A DNA stretch of 10,092 nt from Hydnum rufescens UP504. Taxonomy: Eukaryota > Basidiomycota > Agaricomycetes > Cantharellales > Hydnaceae. The position numbers and the translations under genes are program-made. Every line of letters starts with the position of its first letter. Position 1 is the first letter of the stretch. Positions 1-7,103 of this stretch are shown here, piece by piece. The DNA lies in NCBI GenBank assembly GCA_014904985.1, contig MU129263.1, positions 30,794 to 40,885 on the forward strand, read 5' to 3'. The notes below the pieces were generated by a model. It saw only the letters and a program-made list of their open reading frames with translations, was not told the DNA's origin and made no database searches.

Positions 1-170
1 AAGGTTAGGTTCCCAGTCCTTCTGAAGAATACCTTGACTCTATTAGCAGCAATAGATCCCTTCATAGGTGTCCCATCCAGTTCCTCAAGTTTATAGGCAC
101 CTGAAGATGAGCATTTTCTTACTCTGAATGGTCCAGCCCCCTGTCTCTATACTTGTTACCAGCAAATTTA
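1..170 (-). pseudogene. Ty3/gypsy integrase C-terminal fragment (partial, broken)
   Basis: Read on the minus strand, positions 137 to 1 give an open frame with the C-terminal tail of a Ty3/gypsy integrase: AGPFRVRK, then YKLEELDGTPMKGS and NRVKVFFRR. The ELDGTP-x-KG...NR core is the usual end of the polyprotein in fungal gypsy elements. Upstream (170 to 138) the peptide KFAGNKYRDR lies in another frame, so one base has been gained or lost in the run of Gs around 137-141. The frame runs off the left edge. Its homology stops near 170, where the AGGCATGCCT-rich sequence of the inverted-repeat element begins, so it is probably the older target of that insertion. It differs clearly from the integrase tail at 9745-9975 and belongs to another family. 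Confidence 0.8.
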
Positions 171-281
171 TTTTAGGCATGCCTAAATCAACCCCAGAAT
201 GCCTATCAAATAGTTAAAAAGCCTGGGAGTGGCACCTGCAGTGGGCACAGATAGGCATGCCTATTATAGGGACTTAGCAAT
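171..281. repeat. Outer subterminal region with AGGCATGCCT palindromes
   Basis: There are two perfect 14-bp palindromes, at 173-186 (TTAGGCATGCCTAA) and 251-264 (ATAGGCATGCCTAT). Related half-sites (TGCCTA, GCCTAGACGTGCCTA) occur near 199-206 and 311-326. Short palindromes repeated near an element end often serve as binding sites for its mobilising protein; that role is inferred. The matching segment on the right would lie beyond 10092 and cannot be compared. No coding potential seen. Confidence 0.5.
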
Positions 282-323
282 TTTTCATCTTTTGAACACC
301 TTTAGACACTGCCTAGACGTGCC

Positions 324-333
324 TATATAAAAA
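324..333 (+). promoter_or_regulatory. TATA box in left inverted repeat, facing pol
   Basis: TATATAAAAA on the plus strand. With the 414-3700 insertion and one target copy removed, this box lies about 120 nt upstream of the pol ATG at 3741, a sensible core-promoter position. The insertion now moves it 3.4 kb from the ORF, so pol is probably uncoupled from this promoter. Promoter activity is inferred from motif and placement only. Confidence 0.55.
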
Positions 334-335
334 CC

Positions 336-381
336 ACCTCTTAGGTCAAAGGCCAATGCAACTGGAACCCACCTAAGAGGT
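336..381. repeat. Hairpin inside left inverted repeat
   Basis: Perfect 11-bp arms ACCTCTTAGGT (336-346) and ACCTAAGAGGT (371-381) with a 24-nt loop. The same pair is intact in the right copy at 9993-10003 and 10028-10038. It lies just downstream of the TATA box, so it would be in the 5' leader of a transcript. Confidence 0.75.
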
Positions 382-405
382 ACCTTTTTGAGGGTGTGTT
401 AGGTG

Positions 406-413
406 ACTCACAG
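406..413. repeat. 8-bp target-site duplication, left copy
   Basis: ACTCACAG immediately precedes the TAGGGTATTGCA end. The identical octamer follows the opposite end at 3701-3708. Eight bases is the duplication length made by hAT transposases. Confidence 0.8.
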
Positions 414-600
414 TAGGGTATTGCATGGGGCCCCCCAGGGGATTTTTTGACCTCCTCCCCCATGGGTTCAAAAACCCACCCCCATGACTCACAGGGGTAG
501 AAGCTGCGGGATACATGACAGGGTTGAAAAACCTGAGGGGAACCTGCAGGACAATATCCTCATCCATCTGTATATGGCCCATACAGTACAGTAAGGGCCA
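414..600. repeat. Left subterminal region of the hAT-like element
   Basis: G/C-rich stretch with runs of C and G, CATGGGTTC and AAAACCC motifs, and a third ACTCACAG at 487-494. It resembles the reverse complement of 3490-3700 only loosely beyond the terminal 16 bp. No gene is seen here; the open frames are short and follow the base composition. Confidence 0.6.
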
Positions 601-811
601 GAAGATTATTTAATATTTGTTTATTTATTTATTATAGTTATATACAATATAAGTTGGATTTCATGTGGGGGCCTTGGCCATGTTCTCATCGGGCGAGTTT
701 TCATGGAGGGAGGGGCACCAGGATGTTATCAGGTGGCTATGCACTCTGTATTTTGCCATAGGCCTTGTGTCTGCTTTGATCGGGCCGGGGTTTTGGGGAG
801 GGAGAAAGAAC

Positions 812-908
812 CTAGAATAGAGTAAAAAAAAATAATATAAGCAATGCCAAAAGAGCAGCTGGTGCTGCTCTTTTGGCGCCATGGTACACCCATAAAGAAA
901 ATACTCAC
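812..908 (-). other. Intron-like segment L1
   Basis: Donor GTGAGT (908-903) after ATTAG; acceptor TTCTAG ending at 812. The hairpin 846-877 has perfect 14-bp arms and a 4-nt loop. The branch-point motif is lost (ACTCT in place of ACTAAT). Length 97 nt. Confidence 0.55.
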
Positions 909-1109
909 CTAATATTGCCACACACCCACTTCAGCAGGTGTGTGGCACTGTATTTGAAGCCTCATTGAATTGGTGGCAGATAGTCCAGCATTGGGGTCTT
1001 GCGTGGCTGTGCGTGCACCCATATTTTGCCCTGGTATTGTGATCGTCAGTTCTGGTGGGTGCTGGTGCAGGGTTTGTGTGGGTCTATCGATCAACTGCGA
1101 CACAATGAC

Positions 1110-1208
1110 CTAGAATAATAAATACATTAGTAAAACATGAAAAAGTCACGCAAAAAGAGCAGCTTGGGCTGCTCTTTTTGCGCAACGGCATACATATTAA
1201 GAAATAAC
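1110..1208 (-). other. Intron-like segment L2
   Basis: Donor GTTATT (1208-1203) after AAG; CTAAT branch site at 1130-1126; acceptor TTCTAG ending at 1110. The hairpin 1149-1182 has 15-bp arms of CGCAAAAAG type. Length 99 nt. Confidence 0.55.
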
Positions 1209-1341
1209 CTTATCTTAATCACCACACACCCACCGCAGCGGGTGTGTGGTGCCTCCTGTTCTCCGGTATCATCATTGTCGGTTCTGGTGGGTGCTGGTGC
1301 AGGGTTCATGCAGGTCTGTCGATTGAGTGTGGCAGAATGAC

Positions 1342-1431
1342 CTGGAGTAATAAATACATTAGTGAGACATGAAAAAGTCATGCAAAAAGAGCAGCTTGGG
1401 CTGCTCTTTTTGTGTGATGGCAAGAAATAGG
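1342..1431 (-). other. Intron-like segment L3, donor lost
   Basis: Aligned with L2, the donor GT is replaced by CC at 1431-1430, so splicing here would fail. The branch site CTAAT (1362-1358) and acceptor CCAG remain. The hairpin 1383-1412 has 13-bp perfect arms. Confidence 0.5.
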
Positions 1432-1564
1432 CTTATCTTAATCACCACACACCCGCCACAGTGGGTGTGTGGTGCCTCCTGTTCTCCAGTATCATTGTCA
1501 TCGGTTCTGGCGGGTGCTGGTGGGGGATTCATGTGGGTCTGTCACTCGAGCGCAATGTGATGAC

Positions 1565-1678
1565 CTAGAATAATAATTACATTAGTAAAAAGTGACAAAA
1601 AGTCACGCAATAAGAGCAGCTTGGGCTGCTCTTTTTGCACAATGGTGTACACATTGCATGAAACAAAATAAAGGTTAC
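1565..1678 (-). other. Intron-like segment L4 (innermost left)
   Basis: Donor GTAACC (1678-1673) after CTTG; branch CTAAT (1585-1581); acceptor TTCTAG ending at 1565. The hairpin 1607-1638 has one mismatch in a 14-bp stem. Length 114 nt. Confidence 0.5.
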
Positions 1679-2040
1679 CAAGGCTCACAGGAATTTGGGC
1701 CACATGTGCAAATCCATGCCAAGGGCATTGGAAACCTCATTGATATTGACACTTACAAAGATGAGCTCGGCCTCGAGGATAGCTTGATCAACATTAGTGG
1801 AGAAGAAGAGGTTGCGACTGCGAGCTTAGCAAAAAACATCCAGACCAGGCTTGTAGATAGGAAGGTTGTAATCGGGTGAATACCTTGCGTCAATATGCCT
1901 GGTTTGAAGTTGTCCTCCATCAGTTGATATCGGCAATTGCCAGCATCAAGAGTGTGCCATTCGTTCTACACCATGGGATCTTGTGGTCGAGTCCTAGGTA
2001 CAGACGAAATGGCTTAGGCAAGCCTCAAACTCAACGCCAC
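1679..2040 (+). other. Central spacer of the hAT-like element; possible captured coding fragment
   Basis: Sequence between the divergent arrays that shares none of their repeats. On the plus strand it is open from about 1643 to 1876 (containing GIGNLIDIDTYKDELGLEDS and ASLAKNIQTRLVDRKVVIG), then open in the next frame from 1876 to about 1998. The first stretch has a protein-like composition with no low-complexity runs, unlike the arrays, so it may be a frameshifted piece of a captured gene or of an old transposase. I do not recognise it. Either array, if transcribed outward, would start in or near this segment, so it may also contain a bidirectional promoter; no clear TATA box is visible. Confidence 0.3.
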
Positions 2041-2085
2041 TGTTTGTGTTTTTTTTTTCTTTTACTAATGTATTCACTATTCTAG
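1998..2085 (+). other. Possible first intron-like segment of right array
   Basis: The acceptor is clear: poly-T, ACTAAT at 2064-2069, and TCTAG ending at 2085. A possible donor GTACAG at 1998 follows CCTAG, giving 88 nt. There is no hairpin inside, unlike the other units, so the donor is a guess. Confidence 0.35.
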
Positions 2086-2244
2086 GTACATTCTCCCTGC
2101 ATGAAACCCCACCCAAAGCCACCACAGATGAGGCCCGAGGCAAAGTATGGACATACCCAGCCACCTGAAACACCCCGAATACCCACAACAACCAATTAAA
2201 TATGATACCACACACCTGCTCCAGCAGGTGTGTGGTACTATTAA

Positions 2245-2354
2245 GTGAGTCTTTCTTTACAGGGTGTAGTATGGCACCAAAAGAGCAGCACCAGCTGCTC
2301 TTTTGGTGCCACCTGCGTCTCTTTTTTTTTTAACTAATGTATTCACTACTCTAG
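2245..2354 (+). other. Intron-like segment R1
   Basis: Donor GTGAGT (2245-2250), poly-T then CTAAT (2334-2338), acceptor CTAG (2351-2354). The hairpin 2273-2310 has perfect 17-bp arms, the longest in the array. The preceding base is A where other units have G. Length 110 nt. Confidence 0.6.
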
Positions 2355-2526
2355 GTACCTTCTTCCACTGCGAAACCCCATCTGAAGCCAGCACAGATGA
2401 GGCCCAAAATGAAATACAGATGTACACAGCCACCTGGAAGCCCAGCCCCTGAGTGCCCACAACAACCGAATGACAAATCAAATACAATACCACACACCCA
2501 CTCCAGCAGGTGTGTGGTACTATTAG

Positions 2527-2634
2527 GTGAGTTTTGTTCACAGAGCATACTATGGTGCCAAAAGAGCAGCACCAACTGCTCTTTTGGTGCCACCTGTGTC
2601 TTTTGTTTTTTTACTATGTACTCATTATTCTAAG
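2527..2634 (+). other. Intron-like segment R2
   Basis: Donor GTGAGT after ATTAG. The branch site is degraded to CTATG; the acceptor is TAAG in place of CTAG. The hairpin has 12-bp arms, 2558-2569 and 2576-2587. Length 108 nt. Confidence 0.55.
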
Positions 2635-2784
2635 TCTCACAGCCCTACCCGAAGTCAGCACAGACAAGGCCCAAGGCGAAATACATACATATGCAGCCAC
2701 CAAAAAACACAGCCCCAAACACCTGCAGTGTACACAATGATACGGTACCACACACCCGCCCTGGCGGGTTTGTGGTATTATTAG

Positions 2785-2894
2785 GTGAGTCTCCCTTTAC
2801 GGGGTGTACGATGATGCCAAAAGAGCAGCTAGGGCTGCTCTTTTGGTGTTGCTTGTGTTCTTTTTCTTTTTTACTAACGTATTTATTATTGTAG
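2785..2894 (+). other. Intron-like segment R3
   Basis: Donor GTGAGT after ATTAG, CTAAC at 2874-2878, acceptor GTAG at 2891-2894. The hairpin has 13-bp arms, 2817-2829 and 2834-2846. This is one of the best-preserved units. Length 110 nt. Confidence 0.6.
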
Positions 2895-3049
2895 GTCCTT
2901 TCTTTTTCCCTCTGTGCAACCCCACCTGAACAAAGGCCCAGGATGAAATACAGGCACACAGCCACCCAAGACCCCAACCCCAAGTATCAACAAAGACAAC
3001 CCAGATACAGTGCCACACACCCACTTTGGCGGGGGTGGGGAAATATTAG

Positions 3050-3155
3050 GTTAGTTTTTATTCATTACAGGACCACAATGCCAAAAGAGCAGCACCAGCT
3101 GCTCTTTTGGCGTTCCCTTCAATTTTTTTTCTTTACTAACGTATTGTTGTTCTAG
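3050..3155 (+). other. Intron-like segment R4
   Basis: Donor GTTAGT (one change from GTGAGT) after ATTAG, CTAAC at 3136-3140, acceptor TCTAG ending at 3155. The hairpin 3080-3111 has perfect 14-bp arms. Length 106 nt. Confidence 0.55.
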
Positions 3156-3319
3156 GGACCTCCTCTATGTCATATCTGACCCAAAAGAATGCACAAGGCA
3201 CAGGGTGAAATACGGGAGCGCACAACCGCACAAGACCCCTCAACCCTTATCCACAACTTATACAATGATGAAAGAAATACAGTGCCACACCCACTTTGGC
3301 AGGTGGGTGACAATATCTG

Positions 3320-3425
3320 GTGAGTTTTGATACAGTATTACAGGGTGTATGACAATGCCAAAAGAGCCACCAGCTGCTCTTTTGGCATTGCCTTTGATTT
3401 TTTTTTCTATATATAATCATAAATA
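3320..3425 (+). other. Intron-like segment R5, acceptor missing
   Basis: Donor GTGAGT (3320-3325) after CTG and a hairpin at 3354-3389 with 13-bp arms. The T-run then passes into the A+T-rich border without a CTAAY or YAG, so the unit is truncated at the array edge. Confidence 0.45.
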
Positions 3426-3439
3426 AATAAATAATAATT

Positions 3440-3700
3440 GGTTATGTAATGGCCCCACTGGTACAGCATGGTACTGGGATGAGAAGTTATTGGCAGGAGA
3501 TATGAATTTTGATGTGAGATGATACATCCACCTTACAGCCTCTGGTGGTTTCAAAACCCCAGGCCTTGGGGATATTCAAACCCACCTGCATATTCCTGGG
3601 GATGGTGGGTTCTTGGCGGGTTTGAGGCATGGGTCCAAATTGGTACTCCCGCCCTGCAGGGTCAAAACCCATGGGTTTTGAAACCCTGTGCAATACTCTA
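3440..3700. repeat. Right subterminal region of the hAT-like element
   Basis: Counterpart of 414-600. A perfect 20-bp palindrome at 3662-3681, centred on CCATGG (AAAACCC/GGGTTTT arms), lies 19 bp from the end. CCTTGGGG/CCCCAGG and repeated CAAACCC/GGGTTT motifs occur at 3555-3640. These are plausible transposase-binding repeats. No gene seen. Confidence 0.6.
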
Positions 3701-3708
3701 ACTCACAG
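3701..3708. repeat. 8-bp target-site duplication, right copy
   Basis: ACTCACAG immediately after the terminal ...TGCAATACTCTA. Joining 413 to 3709 restores a continuous stretch between the inverted repeat and the pol ATG. Confidence 0.8.
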
Positions 3709-3896
3709 TCAATCATGCTACTCTAAAACCATGTTTTCCCATGATGGAAGCCTCTGATTATGACTCTGATGATGAAGTGGAATTGGAGGACTACTATGAT
3801 CTTATGATGACCAAAGACCTTGATGAAGAGCCATATCCACAAACATGAGCACAAGTAAATCTTGTAGGAATCCTTGGACCAAATCCTTTATTCACT

Positions 3897-4430
3897 ATGG
3901 ACACAGGAAAAATTGCAGCCAAGGCCACAGGACAAAATGGAACTAAAGACATTGTACTTATGATCGACACTGGATCCGAATTAAACCTCATCTCTCAGGA
4001 AGTCCAGCAAAGGTTAAACATCCCAATAGACTATGATGGACAAAACTGGTCATTGCAAGGAATCAACAGTGGACCTGAACCCCTAGTTGGATGCTGTCGA
4101 AATGTTCCAATCGAAATAGGAGGAATACGATTCAATCACCACTTCTTTGTTAAAAAAGGAAGCTTTGAAGGCCACAACATACTTCTTGGACAACCCTGGC
4201 TGGTAGGAGTTGGTGCTCAAATCAAATACAAAGGAGCTATGAACAGAATCCATGGAATGGACATTCAAGTCTATGAAAAAGGGAACTCATCAGGATCATC
4301 AGTCTCTCTCCATGCCCTTATGAATGAATCCAGGGAACAGGACAAACTTGTTCTTGCAGCAGCAGTGATACCACCAAATGAATGGCCTCCAGATACAAGC
4401 AAACCAGGTCCAGCGCAGCCGCAATATTGA
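3897..4430 (+). pseudogene. Aspartic protease domain of pol
   Basis: The active-site motif MIDTGSELNLIS has its catalytic aspartate at 3966 (residue 76 of the frame), and the flap-distal motif NILLGQPWL lies near residue 150. This is the retropepsin arrangement, an enzyme that acts as a homodimer to cut the polyprotein. It directly follows the acidic N-terminus with no nucleocapsid domain before it. A TGA at 3846 precedes it and another at 4428 ends it. Confidence 0.85.
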
Positions 4431-4964
4431 TATAAAACAAATGGAGTATCATTGGTTCAAACTATGCCCAAACCCCTACTCCAAAATTATGAATACTGTC
4501 ACACAGAGGCAACCCCATCTGACCAATCATTACAAGGAAATTCGCCATTTGTTCCAATGTTTGGCAGGGAATTGTCAGAGGCCTTATGACTCCCAGAAAC
4601 ATGCACAAAGGATTTCAGTCCAAGCACAAACGAGTACCTCATGGATGCTGTTATAAACAAGGAAAGCATATCTGCATGGTATTGTCATGAAACTTGGAAA
4701 TCGTCCTCTGCAGCATCAGGAAATCAGCTTGAAGACAACCTTGTGTGCATTTATAACAAATTGAAGCCAAACCTCATCAACAAATATCCCAAAAAAGTGG
4801 AAAACTTCAGCTATCGCATTGGCCAAGTCATCAGGAATGCAAAGAAGACAAAGTACAAGACTGTGGATAAGAAGAAAAATCCAATACCCCTAGGAGTTAC
4901 TTGAAAACCAGTCATTTGTCTTCCCTACAAGGATCTTCCATCAATAACGCCTCTCATTCTCCCC

Positions 4965-6113
4965 ATGCATCCCCCCAGCTTGAAGGACTTCCAGTACACC
5001 AAGAAGCTTGCCCCAGAATGTATCAAAAAGATAATCAACAATATCCCCAATGACTTCCTTTCAGAAGAAGAACTGGACTTGCTGCTCTATGTGGTTGCTC
5101 AAAGGGAAAGGGGTCTTGCATTTGATGAATCTGAACAAGGAATCTTCAAGACAGAATACTTCCCTGATTATGTTATGGAAACAGTCCCTCACATTCCATG
5201 GGAACTGCCTCCTATTCATCCACCAAAAGCTATCATTGCCACACTCATCAAGATGATTAAAGATCAACTGGCAGCTGGGAAGTACAAAACATCGTGGTCC
5301 TCCTATCATTCCCAAATGTTTGCAGTAGCAAAACCTAAAGGAGGCATTCAAATCATCCATGATTTACAACCCCTAAATGCAGTCTCAGTTAAAGACTCAG
5401 GATTGCCACCAAACATCAATGACTTTGCAGACAGCTTTGTGGGACACTCAGTCTATATTGTTGCGGATCTCTATGCAGGATATGATGGATGACGACTGGC
5501 AGAAGAATCCCAAGAACTCATGACAAGCGATTCACCATTGGGTCCTGTAAAGCTCACAACACTGCCCCAAGGATACATGAACTCCATGCAAGAATTCATG
5601 AAAACAGTTACACACATGATCAGGCCTATGATCCCAGACAGAGCTGAAGCCTTTGTGGATGATGTAGCAGGAAAAGGACCAAAAACACAGTACAACGATG
5701 AACCTATCTCTGAAAGCCCAAAGATTTGGCATTACATATGGGAATTCACTCAGGTCGTTGACAAATTATTTGCTACCTTCATTGAAGCTGGATGTACGGC
5801 CTCTGGATCAAAACTTGTACTTGCAACACCTCTCATACACATTGTGGGGAATGTTTGTTCTATGGAAGGAAGAAGACCCCACCATGGAATCATCATGAAA
5901 ATAAAGAACTGGCCATGCCCAACGAATGTAACACAAGTTCGTGGATTCCTGGGAACAGTTGGAGTTGCTCGAAATTGGATTTGGCAATTTGCCAAGATAG
6001 CCAAACCTCTTACATTGCTCACCAAGAAGACTCCCAATGAATTTGAATGGAATGATCAAGCTGAGGAAGCCATGAATCAGCTGAAAGAAGCCTCCACAAA
6101 CCTTCCTGCTTGA
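4965..6113 (+). pseudogene. Reverse transcriptase domain of pol
   Basis: Motifs appear in order: AVAKPKGGIQIIHDLQPLN (fingers), VADLYAGYD (motif A, aspartate at 5466, residue 576), LTTLPQGYMNS (motif B) and FVDDVAGKGP (motif C, aspartates at 5658 and 5661). The thumb/connection region RGFLGTVGVARNWI...FAKIAKPLTLL follows. All three catalytic aspartates are present. The TGA at 5490 falls at an arginine position next to motif A (family members have an RxLA pattern here). An upstream block at 4965-5260 (LKDFQYTKKLAPE to PHIPWELPPIHPP) is the usual N-terminal extension of this RT group in fungi. Confidence 0.92.
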
Positions 6114-6119
6114 AAATCC

Positions 6120-6560
6120 TTGAACATCAACATAGCCAGAGTATTAAAAGAAGACAAACGAACCTCAGATTATGGCCTTGTAACACTTGCAGTGGACAGC
6201 TCCATCATTGCAGTAGGCTGGATTGAATATCAAACCCTGGAAGATGGACATTATCCCATTGTCTTTGGATCAGTAACAAACAACAAAGCTGAAACCAAGT
6301 ATTCCCAGCCACAAATCGAATTAAAGGGGCTATTCAAAGCACTCAAAGCCCAAAGAAATGACCTCTGGGGAATCCATTTTAGAGTGGAAGTGGATGCCAA
6401 ATTCCTAAAACAAACTATCAACACACCAGGATTACCAAATGCGGCTATGTCATGATGGATTTCCTATATCCAGCTATTCAATTTTGAATTGGTCCATGTC
6501 CCTGCAACAAAACACCAAGGTCCAGATGGATTATCCAGGTGCCCAGCACACGAAAATGAC
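6120..6560 (+). pseudogene. RNase H domain and tether of pol
   Basis: LAVDSSIIAVGW places the first catalytic aspartate at 6195; QIELKGLFKAL gives the glutamate at 6318; VEVDAKFLKQ gives the next aspartate at 6393. The sequence FELVHVPATKHQGPDGLSR (about 6481-6537) is the conserved end of the RNase H/tether region in Ty3/gypsy pol. The TGA at 6453 sits in xS-stop-WISYIQ, where family members carry arginine. Confidence 0.9.
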
Positions 6561-7103
6561 TCAGCCAATTCAGAGGATGAACTGGAACCAGATGAACCAG
6601 GCCATTTTATCACTGGGCCACAATTTCTTGAAGAATATGAACACTGGGTCATGCATAGTTCTTCAGCATCCAGACTATCAGCAACAAGAATCAAAAGGGA
6701 ATCCTATGAAGACATCATTGAATTCAGGCAAAATCACACAGTACTCTCAATCAAGCCACAAGAGAATACAACAAGAAGTGGTGGATTTGTGGCTCTCTCA
6801 TATCAAGCCCACTCATCTGCTCAAAACCATCCCAAAACACTCTCCCAACATTCACAGTCCCAACACCCAGAAACTGATTCAGAAATTAAAGAACACCCTC
6901 ACAAACTCAAGGATTCTGATGGAAAAGACTATTGGGAAAGGATCCAATACTACCTGGAACACTTAAAAATACCCCCAGGAGTCAAGAACACCAAAACATT
7001 CATTCAGGCCACCAAACACTATTTTATGTATCAAGGAACCCTGTGGAGAAGACCTAGAAATGGCCAATTGCCATTAAAAGTGATCAAAAACCTGGATGAT
7101 TGA

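Larger units (their letters stand above)
282..405 (+). repeat. Long inverted repeat, left copy
   Basis: This segment is the reverse complement of 9969-10092 with 120 of 124 positions identical and no gaps. All four differences are transitions; three of them leave a CpG in the right copy and TpG or CpA in the left copy. The repeat may extend further outward, but the window ends. It contains a TATA box (324-333) and a hairpin (336-381). The inner edge is close to 405: beyond it the two sides diverge. Confidence 0.95.
650..1680 (-). repeat. Left array of hairpin/intron-like units (minus orientation)
   Basis: Four units read on the minus strand, with hairpins at 846-877, 1149-1182, 1383-1412 and 1607-1638 (spacing 303, 234 and 224 bp). 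Each unit holds a palindrome of CCACACACC/GGTGTGTGG type, a donor-like site, the AAGAGCAGC/GCTGCTCTT hairpin, a CTAAT branch-point-like site (absent in the outermost unit) and a YAG acceptor-like site followed by GTC or GTT. The second palindromes are at 916-947, 1221-1250 and 1443-1474. The array is the inverted counterpart of 2040-3420. No frame stays open across successive exon-like parts, so I see no protein. Confidence 0.9.
2040..3420 (+). repeat. Right array of hairpin/intron-like units (plus orientation)
   Basis: Five units with intronic hairpins at 2273-2310, 2558-2587, 2817-2846, 3080-3111 and 3354-3389 (spacing about 262-285 bp). Exon-side palindromes are at 2206-2237, 2488-2519 and 2746-2777, with worn copies near 3011-3040 and 3283-3312. 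The layout is a poly-T/CTAAY/YTAG acceptor, an exon-like stretch of about 150-170 bp containing a conserved ACAGATGAGGCCC...AAATA segment, the palindrome, ATTAG, then GTGAGT. Divergence rises outward (donor GTTAGT at 3050; no acceptor after 3389). Exon-like parts have related but out-of-frame translations, so a coding role is not supported. Confidence 0.9.
414..3700. mobile_element. Non-autonomous hAT-like element, 3287 bp
   Basis: The ends are inverted and related: TAGGGTATTGCATGGG at the left and, read inward from 3700, TAGAGTATTGCACAGG at the right, differing by transitions. TAGGG and TAGAG fit the YARNG start typical of hAT terminal repeats. With the 8-bp duplication this supports a hAT-family insertion; KDZ and P elements also make 8-bp duplications, so the superfamily is not certain. 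No transposase is recognisable, so it would need an enzyme in trans. Subterminal regions (414-600 and 3440-3700) are rich in CATGGGTTC/AAAACCC motifs. The A+T-rich borders of the inner part (about 600-660 and 3390-3440, TTTATTTATTTATTA and its complement) mirror each other, so the whole interior is a loose large palindrome around a centre near 1850. Confidence 0.75.

Noticed and set aside
282..405. Ordinary 5' LTR of the gypsy element
   Set aside because: The matching copy at the 3' end is inverted, not direct, and no primer-binding site (TGG plus tRNA complement) is found between the repeat and the ATG. A rearranged LTR pair cannot be fully excluded, however.
661..3155. Small proteins encoded in the arrays (many open frames of 60-110 codons on both strands)
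   Set aside because: They cross the hairpins and donor/acceptor sites, differ in frame from unit to unit, and follow from C/A-rich repeats with few stops.
846..3389. CRISPR array
   Set aside because: The repeats are hairpins within 225-300-bp homologous units, not short direct repeats separated by unique spacers, and the setting is a eukaryotic transposon.
6439..6966. A 175-codon open frame overlapping pol in another frame
   Set aside because: Shadow of the pol linker: rich in N, Q, T and H from the A-rich composition, with no domain, while the pol frame across it matches family motifs.
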